The position numbers and the translations under genes were made by a program. Below, piece after piece: positions 54,419-62,100 of a stretch of DNA of 64,000 nt (its first letter is position 1; each line of letters opens with the position of its first letter). The stretch is taken from NCBI RefSeq assembly GCF_023283845.1, contig NZ_JAKILC010000002.1, positions 186,001 through 250,000 on the forward strand, given 5' to 3'. This DNA is from Shewanella marinintestina (GTDB lineage: Bacteria > Pseudomonadota > Gammaproteobacteria > Enterobacterales > Shewanellaceae). The notes beneath the pieces were generated by a model. It was not told the DNA's origin, ran no database searches, and saw nothing but the letters and a program-made list of their open reading frames with translations.

Positions 54419-54706
54419 TTACCCGGCCACTTTTAGTAAAAAAAATATAAAGCCAGCGTAAGCAACTGCGCCAATGACAACCATCATAGTTAATAATCTA
54501 GATCGCCTCATTGATTGTATTAATGCCACCTCTGTCGGCATCAACTCTGAAGCTGTAGAGAAAACAGTATCGTTTGCAATACCAGAGTTTATGTTAGTAA
54601 AAACCAACTTGCTCTTTGGCGGCAATGGCAGCTTTCCTCGCTTAAAATCCGCTATACGTCGCTCAACTAACAGTACTTGCCCGAGCTTATTATCAGTAGA
54701 ATTCAT
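54419..54706 (-). CDS. Small protein with C-terminal membrane anchor, unknown function
   Basis: 95 residues: a polar N-terminus (KLGQVLLVERRIADFKRGKL), a PPKSKLVFTN segment, and one C-terminal helix (LLTMMVVIGAVAYAGFIFFLLKV) preceded by RRSR, suggesting a tail-anchored inner-membrane protein with the N-terminus in the cytoplasm. AAGGAGAAGTTAA before the ATG is a strong ribosome site. I do not recognise the family. It is the first gene of a two-gene unit with the 81-residue membrane protein. Confidence 0.65.
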   Translation of the reverse strand: MNSTDNKLGQVLLVERRIADFKRGKLPLPPKSKLVFTNINSGIANDTVFSTASELMPTEVALIQSMRRSRLLTMMVVIGAVAYAGFIFFLLKVAG

Positions 54707-54981
54707 TTAACTTCTCCTTGTTAAGATCACCCTAAACAAGGAGCGAGTTAATGTCAGGTTAAACATTGTTAACAACTAAGTGATAAATTATATTTTGAAT
54801 TTTCTTGAAATTAGATAAAAGCCAGTAAATGACATAGTCAAAATCAAATACTTAAAAACTGTAGACTGAAAAGCACTTACAAATAGCCGTTTAAGCGTGA
54901 TTTGATCTTAGCAAACCCACGTATTTACTAGGCCATAGACTAAAGTAGATGCAGTGGAGAAAAAGGAGACGGAGTGTTCCT

Positions 54982-55866
54982 ATGATTAGGTACCACCATA
55001 CATTAACCTTAATAGACAATAATTCTGCAGCACAAGCCGCTTTAAGTAAGTCACTACAATTGGCTAAAAAAACTAAAGCTAAAGTCACCGCTTTAAAAAT
55101 AGATCGCCCCTGTAGCAATCTATTAAGTCGTCTTGGGCTAATCCCAAAAAACGCACTGGATCCCATGCTATTCGTAAAAAAACTGCTCACTCAATATCAG
55201 CGTCAAGGTGTAGAAGTTGAAATTAAGACCATCAAAAATGTCAAAGATCATGTCGCCATTCTTAACGAAACTAATAATAGCAATTATGATTTAGTAGTAA
55301 TTAACAATAATCATCACAATGCACTATTGAATGAATGGGTACCTAGTTGTGAGGACCATTTGCTTAGAGATTGCCTGCAACCTGTGATGATAGTGGGTAA
55401 TAAGTCTTGGCAGAGCCAAGGGCATATTTTAACAGCATTAGATACCAGCGGCTCTAATTTAGAACATAAGCAACTCAATCAGTGCTTACTTGACGATAGT
55501 CAGCAATTAGCCAACTTATTAGATAACGACATTCACTTATTAAATTGCTATCAGTTGGATAACTGGAGTATGTCGGTTACCCCAGAAAAACACTATTCAT
55601 CAGAATCAGATCAAAAACAGCTACTTTGGCAACGATTACTCGATAGCGCCAAAGGTCGACAATTCGCTCAAGATCACTTGCATCTAGAGCAAGGATTACC
55701 AGACTACGTGATTCCCCATATTGCTCACCAATGTAATGCCAATCTGTTAATTATTGGTGCTGGTGAGCATCATGGTTTAATCAGTGAACTTAAAGGTCAC
55801 ACTTCATCTGTGATTGTTGAACAGTTAAAGTGCGATATTCTAGCGATAAAGCCACAGCTACATTAA
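54982..55866 (+). CDS. Tandem universal stress protein, UspE-like
   Basis: 294 residues built of two Usp domains (about 1-140 and 150-294). The second ends ANLLIIGAGEHHGLISELKGHTSSVIVEQLKCDILAIKP, matching the ATP-site G-x2-G-x9-GS/T pattern of the family. The first has a weak version (YDLVVINNNHHNALLNEWV). The layout, with LEQGLPDYVIPHIA before the last motif, resembles E. coli UspE. Usp proteins act in stress survival in the cytoplasm. I chose the ATG at 54982 (GGAG seven bases upstream); a start at 54949 would add eleven basic residues. Confidence 0.85.
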   Translation: MIRYHHTLTLIDNNSAAQAALSKSLQLAKKTKAKVTALKIDRPCSNLLSRLGLIPKNALDPMLFVKKLLTQYQRQGVEVEIKTIKNVKDHVAILNETNNSNYDLVVINNNHHNALLNEWVPSCEDHLLRDCLQPVMIVGNKSWQSQGHILTALDTSGSNLEHKQLNQCLLDDSQQLANLLDNDIHLLNCYQLDNWSMSVTPEKHYSSESDQKQLLWQRLLDSAKGRQFAQDHLHLEQGLPDYVIPHIAHQCNANLLIIGAGEHHGLISELKGHTSSVIVEQLKCDILAIKPQLH

Positions 55867-55882
55867 TCGACAACAACGAGCG

Positions 55883-56218
55883 CTAATCGCGCTCAGACTG
55901 GCTTTCAGCCACGATATCAGAGTCTTTATGCGCCCAAAAATCGACTCTAAAGCAGGTGTCATCAGTTAAAAATTCAACTTTATGCCAATATTGCGGCGGC
56001 GAAACTCCAACATCCCCGACTTTAATCACTAACTCTTGTTCTATTTCACCACGCCTATCGGCAAAGCCGTAAAATTTAAGCTCTCCATTTAACACATGGA
56101 TCTGCCCATACACCCCGGCTTTAGTGTTATGTAAGTGCAGAAACATTTTCGGTACCGTTGCCTTTTCAAAAACGGCAGTGGACTTATAATTAACGTAATC
56201 AACAGGAATTGCAGCCAT
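55883..56218 (-). CDS. DUF1971 cupin-like protein (TehB/YeaR-related)
   Basis: 111 residues matching the TehB-N/YeaR cupin: ATVPKMFLHLHNTKAGVYGQIHVLNGELKFYGFAD, then VGVSPPQYWHKVEFLTDDTCFRVDFWA. The two His of HLH and the later His of WHKVEF could bind metal. YeaR in E. coli is induced by nitrate or nitrite, and the domain is fused to TehB in tellurite-resistance proteins; no such function can be shown here. It is convergent with the Usp gene (16 bases between stops) and divergent from the YcxB-like gene. Confidence 0.85.
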   Translation of the reverse strand: MAAIPVDYVNYKSTAVFEKATVPKMFLHLHNTKAGVYGQIHVLNGELKFYGFADRRGEIEQELVIKVGDVGVSPPQYWHKVEFLTDDTCFRVDFWAHKDSDIVAESQSERD

Positions 56219-56356
56219 ACTGAGTCCTTAGTTTATTATTTAATTTGTTAAAGCGTAATTAATGCAATTTAAGCTCAAGTTAAGCGACTATAAGCAAACT
56301 AAACATTATAATCCCCAAATATACCGACTTTAAGCGTCACGCGATAACGAGAACCG

Positions 56357-56863
56357 ATGAATCAAGAATATAGTTACACTACCCAATATACGCTAGATAA
56401 GAGTCACTTTAGCGAATGCTATGACGAATCTGTCGTTATTGACGCATCAATACGTGCTTATCGCAAAGCCATTTTGTTCGCTGTCGTGGGAGTCGCATTA
56501 ATGCTAACCAATATTAACGGTTACGCTTCGTGGTTTCTTATTGCTTTAGGCGCACTAGAAGCATTAAGTGTTCGGTTTAGAAAACCTTGGTGGCTAATGC
56601 GTCAAATGATGAGTAAAGCGGCCAACAACGAAGTGACATTGACCATAGATAGCTCAGGGATCAGCAATGACTCTTTTTATGTTCAAGGCAAAATTTTATG
56701 GCAAGACATCAACCAATTTACAGAAACTAAACAAGGCTTTCTATTGAAGCAATCTAAAGCAGTAAGCTACCTATCGAAACGCAGCTTGGATGAAGATGCA
56801 TTGCAATTTGTCATCGCTCAAGGTAGAGATAAAGGCTTAGAATCCCTAGCCGAAGAAGATTAG
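56357..56863 (+). CDS. YcxB-like membrane protein
   Basis: 168 residues. Two adjacent membrane segments lie at about 36-75 (AILFAVVGVALMLTNINGYASWFLIALGALEAL). A C-terminal soluble domain follows with VTLTIDSSGISNDSFYVQGKILWQDINQFTETKQGFLLKQSKAVSYLSKRSL, the pattern of YcxB-type domains. Function is unknown. Its last four bases overlap the stop of the convergent acetyltransferase gene (TTAG), leaving no room for a terminator. Confidence 0.72.
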   Translation: MNQEYSYTTQYTLDKSHFSECYDESVVIDASIRAYRKAILFAVVGVALMLTNINGYASWFLIALGALEALSVRFRKPWWLMRQMMSKAANNEVTLTIDSSGISNDSFYVQGKILWQDINQFTETKQGFLLKQSKAVSYLSKRSLDEDALQFVIAQGRDKGLESLAEED

Positions 56864-57396
56864 TCTCTGACATAGGCCATTAGAAATGCGTCAATATATT
56901 CGCCATCCCGAAAAGCATATTCACGCATTTCACCTTCAATCACAAAACCATGCTTTTTATATAAGCTAATCGCTAAATGATTGTCGGTATAAACCTCTAG
57001 TTCTATCCGCTTTACAGCCAGCCAATTTTGCGCCAACGATACTATAGCCTCAAGCAGCGCAGAGCCTAAACCAATACCACGATAAGACTCGTCGACAGCC
57101 ATTCCTATATTGGCCACATGCTTCCGCCGTGGGTTGCTAAAGACTTCCATCCCTATCTGCCCAACAACCTCATCACCTCTCATTGCGACTAAGCTATAAC
57201 AATTTTCAGGTAGGTCTATTAAACGCTTCTGCCAACGACTAAGTGATGGAAAAGGATGCTGCAGTGTTGAGCTATAGCAACTTTTTTGGCTATAAAGTTG
57301 GCAAATACCATTTATATCAGTATCTAAGCTGTGACGAATATCTATATCTATCAAAATACTTAAGCCTACTTCTTGGGGCATTTGCTCATTTTTCAC
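56860..57396 (-). CDS. GNAT acetyltransferase similar to YhhY (AatA)
   Basis: 178 residues. From residue 20 it follows E. coli YhhY/AatA closely: IRHSLDTDINGICQLYSQ, QHPFPSLSRWQKRL, a PRRKHVANIGMAVDESYRGIGLGSALLEAIVSLAQNWL acetyl-CoA motif, and RIELEVYTDNHLAISLYKKHGFVIEGEMREYAFRDGEYIDAFLMA. YhhY acetylates some amino acids and analogues, so a similar detoxifying role is plausible. An N-terminal extension of ~18 residues may mean translation starts further in. It overlaps the YcxB-like gene tail to tail by four bases. Confidence 0.85.
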   Translation of the reverse strand: MKNEQMPQEVGLSILIDIDIRHSLDTDINGICQLYSQKSCYSSTLQHPFPSLSRWQKRLIDLPENCYSLVAMRGDEVVGQIGMEVFSNPRRKHVANIGMAVDESYRGIGLGSALLEAIVSLAQNWLAVKRIELEVYTDNHLAISLYKKHGFVIEGEMREYAFRDGEYIDAFLMAYVRD

Positions 57397-57646
57397 TTAT
57401 CAGTCTGCCTTATAAAAAACGTTTCTGTTTAATTAACCTTAAATAAAAGCGCTTTAGTGTCAACAACTAAGCCAATAATAACGTTTATTTTTAGCGAATC
57501 ATCACCAAGAATAACAGCTGCGCTTTGATTGGTTTTCAACCTGTATCAGTTTGCAACATGTTTATTATCTCGCATGATGCTTTTTGGAATAGATGATACT
57601 CTATGGGTCCATTTGTTAATTTTGTAACTGCGAGTCAATGTTTTAG

Positions 57647-58522
57647 ATGCCATATTTATTAGCACTACTGCTCAGTTTAAGCCTGTTTTCCGGAGCCACT
57701 TTTGCCGACGCTCCAGCAAGCTGTGATAACAATACCGACTGTATTGAAGTTGGCCGCTGGGATCTGGGTATAGCACTCGGGTACGGACAAAAATCTAACC
57801 CACTAAAAGATTTTGAAGATATCCCACTATATGTTGTGCCAACTATTGCATACTATGGCGAGAGCTGGTTTTTTGATAATGGTAACCTTGGCTACACCTT
57901 AGCTGAAGGTGAAAACTACACCGTTAACCTAATTACGACTTTTAGTAATGACAGCGCCTTTTTCCACCGTTGGGATCCCTCCAACATCTTTCTATTAAAT
58001 ACAGGTAACAGCCAAGCAGCGATCGCTCCTATGGCCAGCTCCCTCTCAAGGCTCACTCCTGATGAGCGCACTATTGGTGAACTAGAGAATCGAAACTTTA
58101 CATATCTTGGCGGAGCCGAGGCTTTTATTTACACCCGATTTGGTATAGTGCATGCTAGCCTAGCCCATGACATATTAGATGTACATGGCGGCTTAGAGTC
58201 TAAGCTAAAGTGGTTTTATAATATTCCATTAGATAAATGGAATTTTGAATTTGCCGCCGTATTAGACTGGAAAAGTGAAGAAGTGGTGGACTATTACTAC
58301 GGTATTAGACCAAGTGAAAGCCTCTATTGGAACCAAGTATATCAAGCGGAGTCGGCATTGAATAAGAGTCTTGAGTTTACCGGACAGTATGTATTAACTG
58401 AAAACTGGAATTTACTCTTCGTTGCTCGCTATACCGATATCGGTGATGCTATAGCCGAAAGTCCTTTGCTAGATAAAGATTACACTACGACCTACTTTGT
58501 TAGTGCAGCATATAGGTTCTAA
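57647..58522 (+). CDS. MipA/OmpV-family outer-membrane protein
   Basis: 291 residues with a signal peptide (LLALLLSLSLFSGATFADA). The beta-rich body contains VGRWDLGIALGYGQKSNPL, IPLYVVPTIAYYGESWFFDNGNLGYTL and the terminal TTYFVSAAYRF, ending in Phe as outer-membrane barrels do. MipA/OmpV proteins are scaffolds or porin-like barrels, often induced by envelope stress. It is the first gene of a four-gene operon with DUF3019, a response regulator and a kinase, which suggests the two-component system controls this protein. Confidence 0.9.
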   Translation: MPYLLALLLSLSLFSGATFADAPASCDNNTDCIEVGRWDLGIALGYGQKSNPLKDFEDIPLYVVPTIAYYGESWFFDNGNLGYTLAEGENYTVNLITTFSNDSAFFHRWDPSNIFLLNTGNSQAAIAPMASSLSRLTPDERTIGELENRNFTYLGGAEAFIYTRFGIVHASLAHDILDVHGGLESKLKWFYNIPLDKWNFEFAAVLDWKSEEVVDYYYGIRPSESLYWNQVYQAESALNKSLEFTGQYVLTENWNLLFVARYTDIGDAIAESPLLDKDYTTTYFVSAAYRF

Positions 58523-58527
58523 CACTC

Positions 58528-58944
58528 GTGTTTTCAAAATCTATACGCCTTTCAATATGTCTGCTTCTTGGCTCGCTTCTGAGCTCAAATGCTATGGCGC
58601 AAAACACTCTAGAAGAGTTAGAGCCTAACTTTAAACTCTCCCCAGAGATTTGTATCACTTCTGCTGATGCAAAAGCTTGCGATATTGAAGTGACGTTGCA
58701 ATGGGATTCAGTAACAAATAAAACAATTTGCATAATCTCTGATTACAAAGACTTAAAGAAGTGGTGTGGTTCGTCACCAGACATTCACTCATTAACCGTT
58801 AATATCAGCGCTAACCGTGATATTCAGTTTGTGATGATAGACAAAGATACCCACGAGACAATTGCAGGTGTAAAATTAAAAATAACACCAGCTTCTCCGC
58901 CTCAAGTTAGGCGACGATACCGCAACCCATGGAGTTTATTTTAA
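58528..58944 (+). CDS. Periplasmic DUF3019 protein
   Basis: 138 residues with a signal peptide (IRLSICLLLGSLLSSNAMA) and the DUF3019 pattern: FKLSPEICITSADAKACDIEVTLQWDS, TICIISDYKDLKKWCGSS and a basic tail (QVRRRYRNPWSLF). Four cysteines could form two disulfides. Function is unknown; the family is found in Shewanella and relatives beside MipA and two-component genes. The start is GTG, five bases after the MipA stop. The gene ends in TAATG, sharing an A with the next start. Confidence 0.82.
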   Translation: MFSKSIRLSICLLLGSLLSSNAMAQNTLEELEPNFKLSPEICITSADAKACDIEVTLQWDSVTNKTICIISDYKDLKKWCGSSPDIHSLTVNISANRDIQFVMIDKDTHETIAGVKLKITPASPPQVRRRYRNPWSLF

Positions 58945-59657
58945 TGACCAACTCTCAATCTACGCATAGAGTATTATTAGTCGAAGATGATATTCGCTTA
59001 GCTAATTTGATTGTCGACTTTTTAAAGTCGCATGGCATGCACGTAGAAGTAGAAAGACGAGGCGATACGGTACTGACTCGTTTAATCAACTATAAACCAG
59101 ACATCATTTTACTCGATATCATGTTACCTGGGATGGATGGGTTAACTCTGTGTGAAAAGCTACCAGATTACTTTGCCGGCCCTATTTTATTGATGAGTGC
59201 ACTAGGCTCAAATGAAGATCAAATTAAAGGCTTAGAATTAGGTGCCGACGACTACGTTGTTAAACCTGTAGACCCAGCGCTGCTGGTAGCACGTATAAAT
59301 AACCTACTTCGCCGCCAAGCCAAGCCAGCACAAGTTGAGTCACACTGCTTAAGCTTTGGTAAATTAAGCATTGACCCACATACTCAAGCGATTCGTTTAG
59401 GTGACACTGAAGTTGATTTAACCAGTCACGAATTTGAACTGCTTTGGTTATTGGCCTCTCAAGCAGGTCAGGTTATGAGCCGCCAGTATATCTATCAATA
59501 CCTGCTCAATATCGATTTTGACGGTAAAGACCGAAAAATTGATGTACGTATATCTCGTCTAAGAAAGAAGTTAGGCGATAATATTGAAACGCCTTTCAGA
59601 ATTAAAACGGTTTGGGGCCAAGGTTATCTATTCGCTCCTGAAGCATGGAACAACTAA
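58944..59657 (+). CDS. OmpR/PhoB-family response regulator (RstA-like)
   Basis: 237 residues: receiver domain (about 10-120) with LVEDDIRLANLIV, phospho-acceptor D58 in ILLDIMLPGMDG and Lys in VVKPVDPALLV, then a winged-helix DNA-binding domain (about 135-235; EVDLTSHEFELLWLLASQAGQVMSRQYI, DVRISRLRKKLGDN, FRIKTVWGQGYLF). The TAATG junction with DUF3019 and GGAG nine bases before support the ATG at 58944 over 58929. Its partner is the kinase 18 bases downstream. Target genes probably include the mipA operon. Confidence 0.93.
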   Translation: MTNSQSTHRVLLVEDDIRLANLIVDFLKSHGMHVEVERRGDTVLTRLINYKPDIILLDIMLPGMDGLTLCEKLPDYFAGPILLMSALGSNEDQIKGLELGADDYVVKPVDPALLVARINNLLRRQAKPAQVESHCLSFGKLSIDPHTQAIRLGDTEVDLTSHEFELLWLLASQAGQVMSRQYIYQYLLNIDFDGKDRKIDVRISRLRKKLGDNIETPFRIKTVWGQGYLFAPEAWNN

Positions 59658-59675
59658 ACCTGCTAATTTAATAAG

Positions 59676-60959
59676 ATGAAACGTCTTTTTATTAGCCTTT
59701 ACCTTTTGCTCAGCCTTGGTTTTTTAGGCATTGGCTGGGCACTAGATAACTTATGGCAAAGCAACGTAGATGATAAAGGTGCACTCGATGCACCTTTAGT
59801 TGCTTTAGCACAAGTGTTAGCAGCGTTACCTGTTGACGAGCGCCAACCTATGCTTGATTCAATTGAGCTTGCGCCAAACTTTCCACTGACTCTACTCGAT
59901 GCAGAACAAGTTGCCTTTTCTAGTAACCAATTAGTCCATTCAAATAAAGTTATTGCAACGCCTTATGATATTAATCATGAGCTACATTTCGTGGCTGTAG
60001 GCGAGCAGGTATTAATGGCTGGCCCAATAGAACTCGATCCACGAGCAAGCCTACGTAACCTCTATAATATCTTTTTCTATTTCTTACTGGGCTTTATCGT
60101 ACTACTTTGGGTATGGCCACTATCAAAAGACTTAAAAGTACTAGGTAAAGCAACCAAAGAGTTTGGCCAAGCAAAGTGGGACACTCGCATTCGTTTAACC
60201 CAGCGCTCACAGGTATTGCCTCTTGCCACTACCTTTAATGATATGGCAGCCCATATTAGTGCGCTTATTGAAAACCAAAAACACTTATCAAACGCTGTTT
60301 CTCATGAAATTAGAACCCCTTTAGCGCGTCTAAAATTCGCCTTAGCTTTATTACCCCAATATTGCTTACCTGACTCAGATGAAGACAAACGACAACGTTT
60401 TTTAGATGAAATGAAGCTCGATATTAAAGAGATGGAAAACCTGTTACAAGAGCTGCTGACCTATGCCAGCTTAGAAACTCAGCGAGAATCACTTAACTTT
60501 GAGCGCTGTGATTTGAATAGTTTAGCACTGCAAACTATCAAACGTTTGCAGACACATCACCCAATACCTATTACGCTTGTCGCTCCTGAAGAGACTATAT
60601 ATCTGATAGCAGAGCCTTCTTTAGTTGAACGTGCACTGCAGAACCTCATAACCAATGCGCAACGATTCGCCGTAAATGGCGTGGTGGTTAAAATTAGTCA
60701 AACCAATGACTCAATCATGTTATCTGTTACCGATGATGGTGAAGGGATTTTAGCGGAAGATCAAGGCAAAATATTTGAACCATTTTACCGCAGCGCAAGC
60801 TGCAAAAATGGTAATAAAGGCCATGGTTTAGGATTAGCGATTATTAAGCGAATTATGGAAAGACACCACGGTGATGTGCAATTGATAAGCCAGCCGGGCT
60901 TTACTCAATTTAACCTGATATGGTCATTAGCCCAAACAAGCAATCGCACTAAAAGCTAA
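59676..60959 (+). CDS. Sensor histidine kinase (RstB-like)
   Basis: 427 residues. A first membrane segment (about 5-24, ISLYLLLSLGFLGIGWAL) and a ~110-residue periplasmic domain precede a second segment (about 133-150, IFFYFLLGFIVLLWVWPL), a HAMP domain, HisKA with H210 (NAVSHEIRTPLARLKFALALL), and an ATPase domain with NLITNAQRF, DDGEGI and GHGLGLAIIKRIMERHHGDV. It autophosphorylates and signals to the adjacent regulator. The periplasmic domain may sense envelope stress together with MipA and DUF3019 (inference). AATAAG gives only a weak ribosome site. Confidence 0.93.
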   Translation: MKRLFISLYLLLSLGFLGIGWALDNLWQSNVDDKGALDAPLVALAQVLAALPVDERQPMLDSIELAPNFPLTLLDAEQVAFSSNQLVHSNKVIATPYDINHELHFVAVGEQVLMAGPIELDPRASLRNLYNIFFYFLLGFIVLLWVWPLSKDLKVLGKATKEFGQAKWDTRIRLTQRSQVLPLATTFNDMAAHISALIENQKHLSNAVSHEIRTPLARLKFALALLPQYCLPDSDEDKRQRFLDEMKLDIKEMENLLQELLTYASLETQRESLNFERCDLNSLALQTIKRLQTHHPIPITLVAPEETIYLIAEPSLVERALQNLITNAQRFAVNGVVVKISQTNDSIMLSVTDDGEGILAEDQGKIFEPFYRSASCKNGNKGHGLGLAIIKRIMERHHGDVQLISQPGFTQFNLIWSLAQTSNRTKS

Positions 60960-61018
60960 TTAAGCACTAATGCTATACAGGCGAATAAGCAGATTTTACT
61001 TGTGATGTAATAATCCCC

Positions 61019-61327
61019 TTAGTCGTCATGCCTATTAGGATCTGGCATTAACTCTGTTTCTAACTCAAGACCAAAATCTAAATGGCTATTCACTTTAGAT
61101 CTTTCATCGAGTATTTGCGCTTTTTTCGCTTTTAAGAAAGCCAGCTGACGCCTGCGCTTACGTTGTTTACACAAACGAATCACATCAAACTTCTGCGCAT
61201 CGCTAAACTCAAGCCAATTAAAGCGCTCATTACGATTACGCAAACACCCCTTACAATAGCCACGCGCGTCACTTTGGCATACACCAATGCAAGGACTTGG
61301 GATCTCAAAAAACTCTAACTGCTCCAT
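61019..61327 (-). CDS. DUF1289 small cysteine-motif protein
   Basis: 102 residues. The DUF1289 motif is near the start: SPCIGVCQSDARGYCKGCLRNRNERFNWL, with four Cys arranged as C-x3-C-x7-C-x2-C that may bind zinc or an Fe-S cluster. A basic middle (CKQRKRRRQLAFLKAKK) and acidic end follow. The family is widespread in proteobacteria with no established function. It is convergent with the sensor kinase gene and divergent from the DUF4136 lipoprotein gene. Confidence 0.88.
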   Translation of the reverse strand: MEQLEFFEIPSPCIGVCQSDARGYCKGCLRNRNERFNWLEFSDAQKFDVIRLCKQRKRRRQLAFLKAKKAQILDERSKVNSHLDFGLELETELMPDPNRHDD

Positions 61328-61470
61328 TCCTTAAACATATACTATCTTGACAATAAAAGGCTAAAATAAATACAGTAAATAACGTTTGTATTTGTATACC
61401 TAACTGATAATTTACTTACATACTGGCTAACGGGCTTTAATAGACTTATTCAATAAGAGAGCAAAAAATA

Positions 61471-62028
61471 ATGAAAAAACCAATGCAGAGCGTATTTGTT
61501 GCCTTAGTGTCTATCCCTTTACTACTGCTGGCAGCTTGTAGCTCAACGCCAAAAAATGATTACGATGTTGATTACGATTTTTCTAATCTGAAAAGCTTTT
61601 CCCAGCTACCGCCGTCAGCTAACAGTGACCCATTAAGCGCCAATAGGATCCAGCAAGCTATCGCTACAGCGCTAATAAACCAAGGCTTCAATACTCAAGA
61701 AAAAGCTGCCGACTTTAATGTTGCCTACAGCTTTAAAGTAGAAGATAAGCCGAAAGACTCAGGCTTCTCAATTGGACTAGGAACAGGGTCTTGGGGCAGT
61801 TCAGGAGGTGCAAGCATTGGCACTAGCGTTGATGTGCCCGTAGGCAGTGATACCGCAAAAATTCAAACCATTCAAATTGACATTATAGATCCAAACAGCA
61901 ATCAACTTATTTGGCGCGGTATGGACAAATTTACCTTTGATGAAGGGGGAGCAGCAAAGGCTGACGAAACCAATGCTACGGTAAGCAAGATTCTGGCTCA
62001 ATTTCCCCCAAAAAAACAGGCTGATTAA
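61471..62028 (+). CDS. DUF4136 lipoprotein
   Basis: 185 residues with a lipoprotein signal peptide (VALVSIPLLLLAACSS, lipidated Cys at 23). The DUF4136 body follows: DYDVDYDFSNLKSFSQLPP, ANRIQQAIATALINQGFNTQEKAADFNVAYSF, a Gly/Ser-rich stretch, and IQIDIIDPNSNQLIWRGMDKF with a terminal KILAQFPP. Such lipoproteins sit on the periplasmic side of a membrane and have no known activity. It is a single gene, with AAGAGAG before the ATG. Confidence 0.87.
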   Translation: MKKPMQSVFVALVSIPLLLLAACSSTPKNDYDVDYDFSNLKSFSQLPPSANSDPLSANRIQQAIATALINQGFNTQEKAADFNVAYSFKVEDKPKDSGFSIGLGTGSWGSSGGASIGTSVDVPVGSDTAKIQTIQIDIIDPNSNQLIWRGMDKFTFDEGGAAKADETNATVSKILAQFPPKKQAD

Positions 62029-62039
62029 GGCCATATAAT

Positions 62040-62071
62040 AACCGTGCATTTTGCTTGCACGGTTTGCTTTT
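62040..62071 (+). terminator. Terminator after the DUF4136 gene
   Basis: AACCGTGCA pairs perfectly with TGCACGGTT around a seven-base loop. The T run after it is short and interrupted, so strength is uncertain. Confidence 0.65.
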
Positions 62072-62100
62072 CCGCAGAAATACCAGTGATACAAGTAAAT

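Noticed and set aside
54891..55190. Leftward 99-codon frame over the UspE-like gene
   Set aside because: Lies antisense inside a well-supported Usp gene with no ribosome site.
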